The notes below the pieces were generated by a model. It was not told the origin of the DNA, did no database searches, and saw only the letters and a program-made list of their open reading frames with translations. A DNA stretch of 64,000 nucleotides from Epiperipatus broadwayi (lineage: Eukaryota; Onychophora; Udeonychophora; Euonychophora; Peripatidae): NCBI GenBank assembly GCA_028023455.1, contig JAQFVV010000043.1, positions 1,363,483-1,427,482 on the forward strand, written 5' to 3'. The translations under genes were made by a program, and so were the position numbers. This document shows positions 1 to 11,910 of this stretch, piece by piece; positions within the stretch are counted from its first letter, which is position 1, and the number at the start of each line of letters is the position of its first letter.

Positions 1-40
1 CTTTAGAAATAAAGGTTTCTCAACACATCCTCACCTCATA

Positions 41-96
41 ATCATCATCATCATCATCATCATCATCATAATAATAATAATAATAATAATAATAAT
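41..96. repeat. Compound microsatellite (ATC)n(ATA)n
   Basis: About ten ATC/CAT triplets run directly into about nine ATA triplets. From here to 1340 I see no gene, only AT-rich sequence. Confidence 0.9.
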
Positions 97-1340
97 GCCT
101 TAATTAATTGTATCACTCTTCTATGTTGTTCAACTTGCTAATGGAATATTCAAATGTTACAAGATTCATCTTTTGACCAACTAATAACATCATTTTTTAA
201 GTAAAAATTATTTTATCAGACTATTGCTCATTCATAATCAGTAATTTCTCTACATCACACTTCATCAATATCATTTTTGAATTCATAGATAATAGAATTT
301 TATAATTACAACGCATATGAAAGATTATTATATAGTCACAAACAGAATCTCAAAATGTTTCTCTTAATAAAATACATAATAGTACTGGTACTTTACGATT
401 TTGCCCCTTGTCGTATTTTTACACAATAAATTTAAAAATTCACAAGTCACAACTATGTGGTTTATTTACTTTCATTAAACATTAGTTCCTGCAACTGTAT
501 AATTATCTCCGACTATTGGAAATAAGTGCCCTCAAGTGGTGGCATGAGGAAAAATCAGAAAGGACCATATTACTTTATATAATTTGGTGGCAAATTTTAA
601 TTTCAACATGAATGCATGTAAATTGTCTGACATCTCTGAAGTATAGCAATTATTTTTTCCAAAAATATAAAATAATCATGAATATGTTTTATTTGCATAT
701 ACCTACTTAATGAAATTCGGCCAAATTTGATATTAATATTCTCTCTCCAATACAAATTTGTAGTTTATTTTTTAAATATTTCTGTGCTTCAAACAACGCA
801 AAAATATAAAAAATTATAAGACACATTATTTCCATTAATAACTTTAATCCTATAAATAGAATAAAGAAATGATTTGTGCCACTATTACAAGTGCTAGGCA
901 AACATAAACATAACAACATCTATTTTATTATTAATAGTCTTAAAATATTTCTTCGAAGTAGATTTTTTATAATAATAATCGCTTTCATTTTTTACAAAGT
1001 TTTAAGGTACTTTTTTTCATTAACCAACTGTCACTTCCTATTACTGCAAATAACCTTTTGTTCAAAATTAAGTGATTAATTGTAATCCACTAACAGACAT
1101 AATTTTATTTGGTCTCCTCTCCCGGTGTGGACTAGGATTTTCTGCACATAGTGACAAACCACAATATAAATAAATCATGAAATCTGATTATTCTCCCTCC
1201 CAAAATCATTGTACTTATGCATAGAATACCTTGCAGGTAAAAATGCTATATTTTGCTCAATGTCTCCCAGAACTCTAGATCCAATTACGATGATTCAGCT
1301 CCATATTGCCAAAACCCAAGATTTGCTCCAAAATGATGGG

Positions 1341-1430
1341 AGCATCTTTGGAGGATTAATCCTTCAGTGTGCTTATTATCACTTAATGGCAACATCTTCC
1401 AAGGATTAATCCTTCTGTGTGCTTATCATG
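1341..1430 (+). repeat. Two-copy tandem repeat (~45 bp)
   Basis: The segment CATCTTTGGAGGATTAATCC plus TTCAGTGTGCTTATTATC is repeated as CATCTTCCAAGGATTAATCC plus TTCTGTGTGCTTATCATG with few differences. Two copies only. Confidence 0.7.
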
Positions 1431-1604
1431 GCTTATTACAAATGTGTCAGGTTTCTCAAAAAAAAAAATATTTTTTAATTTACATTTCTGTCATCAGAAA
1501 TCTCTAAACTCATTACTAGAAGTACAAACTACATTAATTTACAAAGCATATTCAGATACAAAAATGTGTATTATCACATGATCATTTCCTATATATACAC
1601 AAGC

Positions 1605-1995
1605 TGTCAAAGTTGTAACTAACTCTCCATACAGTAGTGCCACCCAGTGCAAACCATACTAATCAATGAATACTGAAAAGTTTGCATATAAAATCCCTAT
1701 CTAGTACCTACTCATCCAATAACAACTGACTCGTTTCTAACTATCAGCTTTCATCAATGTGGAGTTTGAATCTGAGAGCACCACACCTATAGGCACTAGA
1801 TAGGTATTTTGTTCACCTAAATTCAAAAATCTAGGTGCAATGCTCTCAAATCCAAGGCTCCTCATTGATAAAAGCCACAAGATAGAAATTAGGGAAGATT
1901 GGATGAGTTGATGCTAGGTATGGGTTTTTTGCAACCTTCCAGCATCCATAGACTATCATGGTTTGCACTGGGTGGCACTACTGTGTGGAGAGTTG
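1605..1995. repeat. Family B repeat, head-to-head inverted pair
   Basis: A minus-oriented copy (about 1615-1800) faces a plus-oriented copy (about 1835-1985). Both carry the family signature CTCCATACAGTAGTGCCAC / CACTACTGTGTGGAG and the segment containing the hammerhead-like core. The plus copy reads CATTGATAAAAGCCACAAGA then TAGAAATTAGG at 1862-1896, so CTGATGA and GAAAC are both mutated. This copy should not be catalytically active. Confidence 0.75.
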
Positions 1996-2264
1996 GTTAT
2001 TGTTTTAAAAAATAATATATTCAGACTTTTTTATATCGATGATAATGCCGAGAAAATAATGTGCAATTTGAGAAGTTGATTATACAACCTGAGTTTAAAT
2101 GTAACTCAATTTCCATAATTGTAGAACTTTTTATGTTGCTTCACTCAACAAGAAGACTGTTTGAGAAGATTATTTATCTCCCTTAATTTTAAAAGTGCTT
2201 TCAGATATTCTTTTTAATTTTACTTCATTGTGAATATTTATAATTTTAACCCTTATTTTAAGGT

Positions 2265-2352
2265 AGTAAACCACTAAACATCGCATGATCAGCATCCATT
2301 GATTACTCTGTCTTGCACTAAGTGGCACTACTGTATGGATAGTTTTTCCTAT
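2265..2352 (+). repeat. Family B repeat, 3' fragment
   Basis: Only the distal part of the family is present: GCATCCATTGATTACTCTG, then TGGCACTACTGTATGGA. It lacks the ribozyme segment. The stretch from here to 4.26 kb contains no feature I can support. Confidence 0.65.
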
Positions 2353-4264
2353 TTTAAGGTAGCTGTAAAATTACATTAGTACCTATTTCTTTTTGTACCA
2401 CAACATGTATTAACACTCATAAAGATTCTTTTTTATATTTTATATATGATCTGAACTGTGAGTCACGATAAAAAAAATCACCATTTTTTCAAAGATAACA
2501 TCTCTTTCATAAAATTTGTGTGATTTTCTTACAGACTTATAAGGTTGTATTTATGTGCTATATTGATTTTTTTCCATTGGTTCAGATTAAAAGAATGACT
2601 ATCAATTTCTGCTCTATTACAAGAGTTATATGAATGATTATGACTTCAATGTCTACTTTAAAAATCTCCAAGATGTGTTTATTCTAAAGTACAATGATTG
2701 TCCATCAAAACTGCTGCAATTATAATGCTTACTAATAGCATATTTCTAAATGTCAGTCATTTCTTCTACAGAACATGTTACATTACATCTCAGAAACATC
2801 ATTAAAAAAAAAGCTCATTATTAGTTAATGAGTTTTTATATCTCATGGGGTTAAAAAAGATGTCTCTAAATGGTGTATTGTATTCAGGCTACTGACAGGC
2901 TCCAGAAGTAATAGATATTAGAAAGATTTTTAAATACGAAGATAAACAGTCAGTAACACATAAACAATGTTCAATCTAGAGTTTCTGCTGCATTTCAGGA
3001 TAGTCTGCTGGTTCAGCAAAAGCTAGGTAATGTTTCCATTACAAATACTCATTTGTCTTTATATTTTCCATTTTCAATTACTTGAAGCTTTATAGGGCCC
3101 AATTGCCATGAACTGCTTATGCCATCAGACACCTTATACTAATGCATCTATATAATTGTAAATTTGCACAAAATCATTTACATTTATTAACTACATATAT
3201 AGCATTACTAACTATAATTCTCAATGTCTTTTTGTAGCTCAAGCCTTCAATAATTAAGATAGCAATGATGGATACAGGCTTATTAGACTGCAGTCCTTGG
3301 TTATAAACTTTGCCTAGGGCAGTGAACTCACTAATGATTCCATTTGGAACTGGATTTGAGTGAGAGAGTAATTTCTGCTGGCAAAAATTGTTAAGCAGCT
3401 CTATTCAGAAATCCCTTGCCTAGTATGAAGATAGAACCTAGAAAATGTCTGCAATTGCCTATCTCACATATTATGGTTAAGTTGATATGCTTGCCAGATT
3501 AAATAACAACAATAGTACTAATAATCTCAGTAACAGTAGTAAAGCTGGAGGAAGTGGTAGTACAAAAGGTTAAGTATTATAAATCTATTTATTTCTAAAT
3601 GTAGAAACATGGAATGAGTGAATTTTACTTGACACCTCTTCAAGACCACAATGAAGGACTACATTTTTGGCTAAGCAACTGTCAAAATTTAAGACTGATA
3701 TAGCTGCTCTTAGTAAAATCCTTCTTCAAGAGGAAGAAAGTTCAGTAGAATAGGTATTTAGATGCAAGTTGTTTTGGTAAGGCCACCTCAGTTAGTGAAA
3801 TGAGAATGCATAGTATTGGATATCTTCTATTATTTGGATTCCTTATTGTATCACCAAAAAGCTAATGGTATTAAAACTTGCCTCGCACAATGGTAGTGTT
3901 GCTTCCTTTATTAATGCCTATGAGCCAAATTCAGATAAAGAAAGGATTTATTCATTTCCCAGTAGCATAATAGTAGCAATGTTATTTAAAAGATCTTTTT
4001 TCTTCTTCTTATAGAATTTTGCACAATACATAGATTGACTATCACAAATACTTTGCTTTGGCAGAAAAGCTTATGTGAAGAAACAGGATGCATCTATATT
4101 CAAAACAATAACATATATGTAGAAATCAGAATACAAGAGAAGTTTATGTTATGTGAGGACTTAGAATATCAGATTGTTGGAAAAATCATAAATTGATGCA
4201 GCTAAAATTAAAATGACAATTCCATTAGAAAATAGATATTCTAATAATATTCACAAGAAAACTT

Positions 4265-4648
4265 TTTAGTTTTTGTTAGGTCTTCAATTACACACTAGAA
4301 AGTGTGAGTTAATCAAGCTATGAGAAAGAAAATATTTTTTCATATTTCTACCAGACCATAGCTATATTTCCTGATTAAATGGCCTACTGGTTATGATGTG
4401 TATATCTGTTGGAATCAGTTTTTATTTGTTTATTTCAGGGCACCAGAATTCTACATGAATTCGCTGATCCATTGCATTGTGCATCATAACAATCGGTAGG
4501 CCAGTTAATCAGGAAATGTAGCTATGGTCTGCTAGAAATATGAACAAAATATTTTTTTTCTCACAGCTTGATTAACTCACACATTTTAGTGCATAATCGA
4601 AGGCCTAACAAAAACTGAAAAGTCTTACAATGGTGCCCAATGTGGGAC
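4265..4648 (+). mobile_element. LTR-end fragments in inverted pair, with tRNA-Lys-like PBS
   Basis: Segments 4275-4445 and 4475-4622 are inverted copies of the same sequence (GTGTGAGTTAATCAAGCTAT... against ...AGCTTGATTAACTCACAC). Both resemble the terminal part of the LTRs at 13.72 and 15.62 kb (GAGTTGATCAAGTTATG, then ATTTCCTGATCAACT). On the + strand the LTR-like end ...AAGTCTTACA is followed at 4631-4648 by TGGTGCCCAATGTGGGAC. That is close to the known primer binding site complementary to tRNA-Lys1,2. This supports an LTR/PBS junction of a retrotransposon rearranged into a palindrome. Confidence 0.65.
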
Positions 4649-4649
4649 A

Positions 4650-5145
4650 CCATTGTACCATTTTATGAGACCAATCAACATGTATTAGGCATGTACGGCA
4701 GTGAGTTTAGATTTATATATATAATTATTAAAGATATACCCATCACCTTCCATACCTGTACTTAATTTGGGTTATTGTAATCAATCCTTGTGAAGTTTTA
4801 GCATCAGCATAGTATATTTCTAGGTGAATGGTTCTAATTACAACTAACCTTACCTCCATTGTCAATTTAATATGGATATCTAAATAGAATTCTGGTGCCT
4901 AAATAAAAAAAATTAAGTGGCAATGTTGGGAAAGTTAGTTAGTTGTAATTAGGGCCATTCACCTAGAAATATACTATGCTGACACTAAAATTTCACAAGG
5001 ATTAGCTACAATAATCCAAATTATATGCAGGTGTGGGAGGTTATGGGTATATCTTTAATAATTATATATATAAACCTAATCTTATTGCTGTATGTGCCTA
5101 ATATGCGTTGATTGGTTTCATAAAATGGTACACTAATAAACACTA
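4650..5145. repeat. Inverted repeat (arms 4665-4865 and 4935-5140)
   Basis: The left arm (ACCATTTTATGAGACCAATC ... AGTATATTTCTAGGTGAATG) is mirrored by the right arm (CATTCACCTAGAAATATACT ... GATTGGTTTCATAAAATGGT). It probably represents internal sequence of the adjacent LTR element, in the same head-to-head arrangement. Confidence 0.8.
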
Positions 5146-5439
5146 AATTGTTGACACTAAATTGTTGATATGGATCTTTAAGATTGTCATATTACTGCAA
5201 CATCAAATTCTCTTTAAAAATGCATTATGGATACTAGTAAATCTATTATTGGGTTTACTAAAAATATGAATTTTGATTGGTTTCCTAACAATGATCTTAT
5301 CATAGGTGGTTTGATTAAAAGGAAATGTGGTATTTTCTGCTTGGCAGAATAATAGCTTAAATATGGAACTTCACAATAAATATAAAAATCTGAAAGCAGA
5401 AGCTCAGTGACTGATAAGAACATAGTGGACTAAAACTGC

Positions 5440-6480
5440 AAAGAAGATACAGACATTCACTGATTGTGAACATTTTAGATATTTTTGGATGCATTGAAAG
5501 AAACATATGGACCTGAGAAATAATATCACAATCCTATTAAATCCAGGAATGTCACCTTATTATATAATAATGATATCTTAAAAAGATGTAAGAAGTATTT
5601 TGATTGTCTTTTGAATAACGGTACAAGAATTGAGATGATTGATAAACCCATTTTATCTACTTATTTGGATTTGGACAAAAATAATCGACTTAGTAAAGCC
5701 AAAATGGTTCTTCATAATATTAAAAATGAAAATTCTACAGGTTTTGATAAAATACATGGGAAAGTTTTACAAATATGGTGGTGATATGTTAGCTTCAAAA
5801 ATTTTCAAGTTTTTATGAATATATTAACTCATGAAACTGTGCCATTCAATTTTAAAGATGATTTTACTATTCCAATTTTTAAAACCAATGGAAATAAACA
5901 AGATTACAGTAACTAACATGGAATATCATCATTTTCCATTACAACAAAGATACTTTTATGAATTTGTTGAGTAGCTTATTTCCAATGATTGGGTAATTGA
6001 TGTGATTTACTACAATCATGGTTTTTGTTACCAGGCAAATGCAAGAGAAATATCAGAAAATGAGATATTATTACTAAAGGTGAAAAATCTAAGCATTTGA
6101 AATGAAAACAAGTGTATTATTTCAAATGTTTATGACAGTTGTCTTTGGAACTATTTATAGGTAACTTAATAAAATAGGGATTGAGGAGTGATATCTTCAT
6201 TTCCAAACAATTAAAATCAAAAACAAAAACTTCATTTTTTTTAAATTTGGAATGTAATGTTTGCTAATGATCATGCTATTTTTGACAATTTAAAAAACAA
6301 TTTACAGAATATTAATGTTTTGAATGCACTATATAAAGATTTTCCTTTTGTCAGTACTTCGGGTATGGTAAATAATATACAATCAATTTCATTTAAGTCA
6401 TAACTTAGCAGTAATGTCATTTCTACAATCTCATCACTTACCCTAACTAATTTGTTTTTGAAATCTGCCATGAACTATTT
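5440..6480 (+). pseudogene. Non-LTR retrotransposon reverse transcriptase, 5' part (decayed)
   Basis: Plus-strand translation with frameshifts and stops recalls the LINE RT domain. It begins KKYFDCLLNN (the 'hFexLLN' block), then NENSTGFDKIHGKVLQ (the 'xxGxDgIpxEvLK' block), then FTIPIFKTNGNKQDYSN (the 'IvpifKkkGdkxdCxNYRGI' block). Near 6255 the catalytic region is visible as MFANDHAIFDNLKNNLQ, a degraded FADD box. It is continued at 6870-7690 after a stretch containing antisense Gypsy sequence. No intact ORF remains. The clade is not determined. Confidence 0.75.
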
Positions 6481-6499
6481 CAAGTGTAGGAGGTTTGCC

Positions 6500-6830
6500 C
6501 ATAAAATGACTTCATGAATGAGGCCATTTAGTATTAAATAAGACGTGATATATTCATGATTGGTGAATGGTCAGTTTGACCCAGATATGTTTTTGAGTTA
6601 ATTTTGTCTTCTTATTGTTAGTCATGGTAACTTGCACTTAGTTGAGGGGTAGTGTTTTAATATTTGGAGTTTTATCCATAACCTTCTATAGAATTTGTTA
6701 GAAATAACAGAGATTTGGCTACTGGTGTCTAACAAGGCTTTAACTCTTAAATCCTCAGACATTACTTCTATCATAGGGCTACTTTGTTCAGCATAATTAG
6801 GCACTTTCTCTTCCCATGAACATGTTAGAT
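6500..6830 (-). pseudogene. Retroviral-type aspartic protease fragment of a Gypsy-like element
   Basis: On the minus strand an ORF of 60 codons (6622-6804) reads PMIEVMSEDLRVKALLDTSSQISVISNKFYRRL in pieces. VKALLDTSS corresponds to the LxDTGS active-site motif of LTR-retrotransposon proteases, here with G to S. QISVIS is the usual hydrophobic strand after it. It lies between the two halves of a plus-strand LINE, so it either inserted there or was joined by rearrangement. No LTR is seen. Confidence 0.55.
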
Positions 6831-6859
6831 TGGTGACTTCTTTTATTAATGATTTGTTT

Positions 6860-7690
6860 TTGCTAGTGACAGAAAAAAAATCCTCAGTAACTTTCAGCTT
6901 GGATGGTTATCAATTTGAGAATGTAAACCAGTTTAAATACCTTGGTAGTTTTACAAGTAGAACAGTTAAACACAGATTCCAAAGAGCTGCTGCTACTTTA
7001 ACAAGTTAAAAGGTAGAATATTTCAAAATAAGAAAAGTTAAAAGACAACATATTTCAAAATAGAGAAACAGCTATTGCAACTAAGTTGATAGTATGTAGA
7101 GCTGTTATTTTACTTTATTCTATGGAAGTGAAATTGGGACAATCCATCAGAAATTAAACTTGGGACACCCTATCACCACAATATAAAGACATTAGAAAAG
7201 TTTCATAAGGATGTTCATTAAAACATTAAAAATACAATAGTAAGATCATAAAAACCAATCAATATATTCTTCAACTGGTTGAATATGATGTTATATAGAA
7301 TCCATTATTGTAAAATCACACCTTCATCAGATCTGACATGTAAAATGAATGAAGTATGCAAGATTCTCAAAATAATGTTTTGTGGTGAACATGATCTGGA
7401 TTTCATAGGAAAGGTAGATTCCATTTACATAATAAGGATTATCTTAAAGACATTCTAAAGAAATGTGGTATTCCCATCTGGAAGATATGGCAGGGAATAG
7501 AATACATTAGAGAGCTACAATTAGACATAGTGTTGAAGTTTTGCTAAACTTATTTTTAGAATAGTTTTTTTATCTCTTTTCTTTTTTTGGCTGGGAAGTG
7601 GTAGAATGGCCATACTCATTTACAAATGACTGTTTATTATTTTTTATTATACTTTGTTTGACTTGTGAAATATGTGATAGAAACATAAAA
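6860..7690 (+). pseudogene. Non-LTR retrotransposon, C-terminal part and 3' UTR (decayed)
   Basis: Resumes the LINE of 5440-6480. FKYLGSFTSRTVK near 6935 is the common 'FkYLGSxxs' block after RT. It is followed by degraded segments resembling 'LExFHxRCLRxIL' near 7190 and the terminal 'LKDxLKxCGIxxWExxA' (YLKDILKKCGIPIWKIW near 7440-7490). The 3' UTR (about 7610, GAATGGCCATACTCATTTAC) is shared with another copy at about 57670 (GGATGGCCTTACTTATTTAT), showing the same LINE family in both places. Confidence 0.75.
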
Positions 7691-8029
7691 TAATAATTTA
7701 TAATTGCCCAGGTATTCTTGGTAATAATTATATATTCTCACCAATTAAATCATTGATATAGGATTTAGCTTTGAATCTAGCCATATCATATTTGGAATTA
7801 ACAAAATTTGCTATTGTCAAACTATCCTCAAAATAGATCAACAACTTCTTTAAATAATGAATGTATAGAGATTTTTATCAAAAATATTTTTTAAAAGGCA
7901 AATAGGGTATAAAGAAATCTACCCTCATTGCCTTTTGATAAATCTGCCTTTAAAATTTACAATAATTTATTAAGTAATAACCTGTAGATTTATACTTTAT
8001 GTTTGTCTTCAATATTATAATATTAAATC

Positions 8030-8560
8030 GTGCTATCACACTTCCAACATAAAGCTGTAACAGCAAATCGAAAACTTAATTCAATGGCTGAGTGCTTTTA
8101 AGAAGATGTACTTCTCATATTCATAGCCAGTTATGATTCTTTCTTTGAAATCATTATATAAATAAATACCATATGCAAATTCTATGCAAATGAGTCACTA
8201 AGACCATCTTTTAGATATAGAAAAACATGCATCCTTACGATTAATGGCAAAGGAGTCCTCTGCTATAAAGTAAGCTTCTTTTACCTTTTGCTTAATATCA
8301 TGCCTCTCAGTACACATTAATTTTGCAGATGCGGGTTTGAACACATGTCCTGACAATTTTTGATGTTGTGCAAAAATTGAAGGGCATTCTGGATTTCTAT
8401 GTGCCTTATTGTATCTATACTTGTGTTGTGATATCCTAGTAACTATGGTGGCTCTTGTTTCACCATAGTATGATGCTTTGCATCCATTATGAGGGCATGC
8501 CACTCTGTACACAGCCTGTGGTGTCTGATCAGGCACAATATAGTATATAGCAAAATTAGA
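8030..8560 (-). pseudogene. Penelope-like element, GIY-YIG endonuclease end (minus copy)
   Basis: A minus-strand ORF (8198-8689) contains VACPHNGCKASYYGETRATI then TRISQHKYRYN, the first half of a GIY-YIG nuclease as found at the C-terminus of Penelope-like retroelements (CPxxxC, YYGET, RisqH). The ORF ends SISKRWS followed by a stop, with about 170 bp of 3' sequence. The RT part is missing, so this is a 5'-truncated copy. It mirrors the plus copy at 8690-9250. Confidence 0.8.
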
Positions 8561-8689
8561 CATTTTGTAAATAAGATTGGAAAACACAGAGATGAAGACA
8601 GCAAGCTTTGGATATTGTTGCCCTATGTGCACTCTTTGCATAAAATGGTTTATAAGACTTTCTCTAAGGAATTTCATTTGAGTTTTCAT

Positions 8690-9270
8690 ACACCCATCTC
8701 AACTAATAGGCTTATTAACAACACTAAAGACACTATAGCTTCTGATAAAACCCCACAGACTGTGTTCAGAGTGGCATGCCCTCATAATGGATGCAAAGCA
8801 TCATACTATGGTGAAACAAGAGCCACCATAGCTACTAGGATATCACAACACAAGTATAGATACAATAAGGCACATATAAATCCAGAATGCACTTCAATTT
8901 TTGCACAACATCAAAAATTGTCAGGACATGTGTTCGAACCTGCATCTGCAAAATTAGTTTGTACTGAGAGGCATGATATTAAGCAAAAGATAAAAGAAGG
9001 TTACTTTATAGCAGAGGACTTCTTCGCCATTAATCATAAGGATGCATGTTTTGCTATATCTAAAAGATGGTCTTAGTGACTCATTTGCATAGAATTTGCA
9101 TATGGTATTTATTTATATAACGATTTCAAAGAAAGAATCATAACTGGCTATGAATATGAGAAGTACATCTTCTTGAAAGTGCACAGCCATTTAATTAAGT
9201 TTTCTATTTGTTGTTACATCTTTACATTGGAAGTGTGATAGCACAATTTAATATTATAATAATTTATTGT
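8690..9270 (+). pseudogene. Penelope-like element, GIY-YIG endonuclease end (plus copy)
   Basis: Inverted counterpart of 8030-8560. The ORF to 9076 reads VACPHNGCKASYYGETRATI then ATRISQHKYRYN, and ends AISKRWS. The 3' sequence after 9076 matches the minus copy almost throughout, including the hairpin-like TATGAGAAGTACATCTTCTT followed by GAAAGTGC near 9157-9182. The two copies lie head to head around a unique centre of about 130-180 bp, a frequent PLE arrangement. Confidence 0.8.
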
Positions 9271-9316
9271 TTTTTTCTTTTATTTCATAATTATAACAGA
9301 CTATATCACTTTAGAT

Positions 9317-9503
9317 CAGTGGCTCTCAACTTTCATAATGCTGTGACCCTTTAATACAGTTTCTTATGTTGTGGTGATCCACAACCTGTAATTTTGCTAT
9401 TATTATGAATCAAAAATATGTGCTTTCCAATGATTAGGCAATCCCTGTGAAAGGGTTATTCGATCCTCAAAGGGGTTACGACCCACAGATTATGGCCTAC
9501 CCT
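9317..9503. mobile_element. SPIN-like non-autonomous hAT fragment
   Basis: Begins CAGTGGCTCTCAAC, a hAT terminal repeat, then AATGCTGTGACCCTTTAATA, TTATGTTGTGGTGATCCACA and CTGTGAAAGGGTTATTCGAT, and ends near TTACGACCCACAGATT. The order and wording match the short non-autonomous SPIN elements known from mammalian and other genomes (in rodents also listed as URR1). The left end is sharp. The right terminus, where GGTTGAGAACCxCTG is expected, is degraded and no 8-bp target duplication can be read. Confidence 0.8.
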
Positions 9504-9654
9504 TCTAATTTAGAGTTGAGCTTATAGGTTTTTTTGGATATCTGTAGATTTTCAAGGCAAGATTACAAGATTTTTTCATATCTGCTCTATAGAAGTGTAA
9601 ATATATATCAAATGACGGCAATAAAATACTGTTTATATGACATATGGTAAAGCT

Positions 9655-9745
9655 ATTATTATAAAGCACTGAAAATCTTGGAAAAAATTATTAGATCAGA
9701 AGTTGAATTCTGATAATGTGCTATTACTTTAAATATTATAAATCT
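9655..9745 (+). repeat. Dispersed repeat shared with 39415-39495
   Basis: TATTATAAAGCACTGAAAAT, then GAAGTTGAATTCTGATAATG and TGCTATTACTTTAAATAT, recur inside the TA-flanked element at 38.76-39.62 kb. This is probably a fragment of the same DNA transposon family. Confidence 0.65.
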
Positions 9746-9904
9746 CTATGCACTCCCATGTGTCAGAGTTCAATTTCCAATCTAAGAATTTGACATATAG
9801 TAAAGATAACATTATATTATAATATTTATTTATATTGCTTTTACAGTCATCACCACATCAGTACTCAATCTTCCTTATTCTCATTTCCTTTAGTCTCTTA
9901 ATTA

Positions 9905-10135
9905 GCATCCACTAAGGTTGTAACCTCAAGAATGTGCATGTAAAAATGTGATAGTAGGGAACCCTACAAGTCTTAACCACAAGCTTACATTTTTGGAAGA
10001 AAGGAGGGCAACACTTCTTTACTTCAACCTACTTTCTATATAAATAGGTGAAGCCGAAGTGATCAGATCCAAGAGCATAAAGCCATTCAATACTATAGAA
10101 ATATATTGAACCACATATATTGAACCACATTTGCA
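9905..10135 (+). repeat. Family D repeat (single copy)
   Basis: AAGGTTGTAACCTC, then AACCCTACAAGTCTTAACCA and CAAGCTTAC, then TTCTTTACTTCAACCTACTT, AATAGGTGAAGCCGAAGTGA and AAGCCATTCAATACT. The same succession is found at 12.33-12.55, 12.8-13.0 (inverted) and 40.1-40.2 kb. I see no ORF and no pol III B box, so its type is unknown. Confidence 0.7.
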
Positions 10136-10887
10136 ACCAATAAAGAGATGGTAGTTAGTTTGGCTAAAGACTAAATTATGTAAAAAAAATCCAAACCCTT
10201 TTTATGGCCTGAAAAAAATTTCATGTTTTTTCTGGTCTTGATTAAAACTCCGAGTCTAAATGGATATTTAGTTATTCTTAATTAGATAGAAAAGTCTCAA
10301 GGGAATTAATTTGGTCAAATAAGTATTGTTGCATCTACTATAAAGAAGAACACCTTGGCTTTTAAAAATATAGGCGCTGTGTCTATGATTTGCTTTTACC
10401 TTTAACTTTTTGAAAATTTTTCTGAATTAAATGAAATCTAAGATATCTCCAATTTTTTATCTTAAGTATCATCATAAAATGTTTGCCTCAAAGTTATTAT
10501 TTTTTCTTGGTGCACATTGTGGCTGAATTAATCTGAAATGAACTAGAAAAACTATTTAAATAAGAATTACATATTTGAATATGTGATTTGTATTAAAAAA
10601 TCTAATTCATATATTAAGGTTACTACAAATTTTGAACTTATATGTCTTTAATACTAGTTGGTTGAACACTTAAGACAAAAGCTAAAGCTGGAATGTTATC
10701 AATTTGTGAAATTTTTTAAATTAAATTATCTTTATTTTCTTAGTGTTTAAATGCAGAGTTTTTATTAATTTGGCAGTTATATATTTTCATTTGAGATACC
10801 AATATAATTCCAACAATGTAATTACTAATGCAATATAATTTTCTTCTTTTTCTTCCTTTTCCTATGTAAGGATTTCTACTTTAACAT

Positions 10888-11084
10888 GTCATACCATTTA
10901 CAACTTTCTTAAACACTTTATCAATACCATTTATTTATATCAAAACTAACAGTTTTGACTGTCCTGCAGTCATCATCAGAGGACTGTAAAGAGCTCTGAT
11001 GATGACTGCAGGACAGTCAAAACTGTTAGTTTTGTTTATAAATAAATGGTATTGATAAAGTGTTTAAGAAAGTTGTAAATGGTA
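10888..11084. repeat. Near-perfect palindrome carrying a hammerhead-like motif (family A end)
   Basis: Arms 10888-10980 and 10995-11084 are inverted copies (ACAACTTTCTTAAACACTTT / AAAGTGTTTAAGAAAGTTGT), separated by about 14 bp. Each arm contains the family A motif. On the + strand it reads CTGATGA (10996-11002), T, GACTG-CAGGA-CAGTC hairpin (11004-11018), AAAAC, T, GTT (to 11027). AGCT before the core and AGTT after it could pair as a short stem I. The first A of AAAAC replaces the G expected in a hammerhead. Confidence 0.75.
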
Positions 11085-11339
11085 TAATAATTACTAGTGT
11101 AGGGTAGAATATTAACTTCTTGCAGTAAAATTTCTATAAACTACCCAACCTTGTCATCAAATAATGGACTAGTCCAGATTCAATCTCGCCCTGATTGGAT
11201 TGAATATTCATTGCCATGAACCAACATGCATACAGATAGATAATGTATATCCAATGGAAAAAATGGACCCCTAGCTGATGGCACTCACTGAATCTGAATG
11301 TTTCCATTATAGATAGGGATCAGGCAATAAATATTCAGT

Positions 11340-11910
11340 TCAGGTCAGAGAACTACTGTCACAAAGCTGGAAAGCAGAACACGTTCTCCCAGAAATCTCC
11401 ACTGTAAGGCTAAGTGGATCATGCAATGAGTCAAAGTCACATTCATGACTGAAAGCTGTACCTAATGCAGATTTAGGGCAAGCTGTCAGAGTATGCCTAG
11501 ACCTGTCATTGAATCTACTCATGAGGCAGGCTGATAGATAAATTACGAGGTCACTTGGGAGTTCATTCTTTTTATGACTGCATGGCAACTAGAAACTATA
11601 CCTCCTTAATTTTCCTCTTGATATCATTCCTTTCAGTAGAAATTTTTGTAGCATTTGCAAGTTCAAATTCATGGTTAGCCACCTTCTGGTGGTCCACGAA
11701 CATGAGCTACCTTCATTCCTGCTAACACTCTTTTGTACAAATATATGTGTTGAGCAATTATGTTCATTATAGTGGCCCAAGTTTCTCTGTAGTATACAGC
11801 TCCACAGTTTTTCTGAGGGCATGTCATCCTATATACTACATGTGGTGTTGTTTGTAGGTCTATCTCATTCTTGGAATTGTTAATCTTTCTATTGGAGTTG
11901 GGAGGGGTTT
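11340..11910 (-). pseudogene. Penelope-like element GIY-YIG fragment
   Basis: On the minus strand from about 11840 the translation reads YRMTCPQKNCGAVYYRETWA, then IAQHIYLYKR, matching the CPxxxC and YYxET and QH pattern of PLE GIY-YIG domains. The G of YYGET is now R and several frameshifts follow. NDIKRKIKE near 11600 aligns with HDIKQKVKEAYF of the copy at 8.2 kb, then the frame runs into a stop. The RT region is absent. Confidence 0.65.

Noticed and set aside
8489-8690. 5' part of the 195-codon plus ORF as a true N-terminus
   Set aside because: This part is the reverse of the minus PLE copy and the palindrome centre; only the region from about 8690 is in the PLE sense frame.
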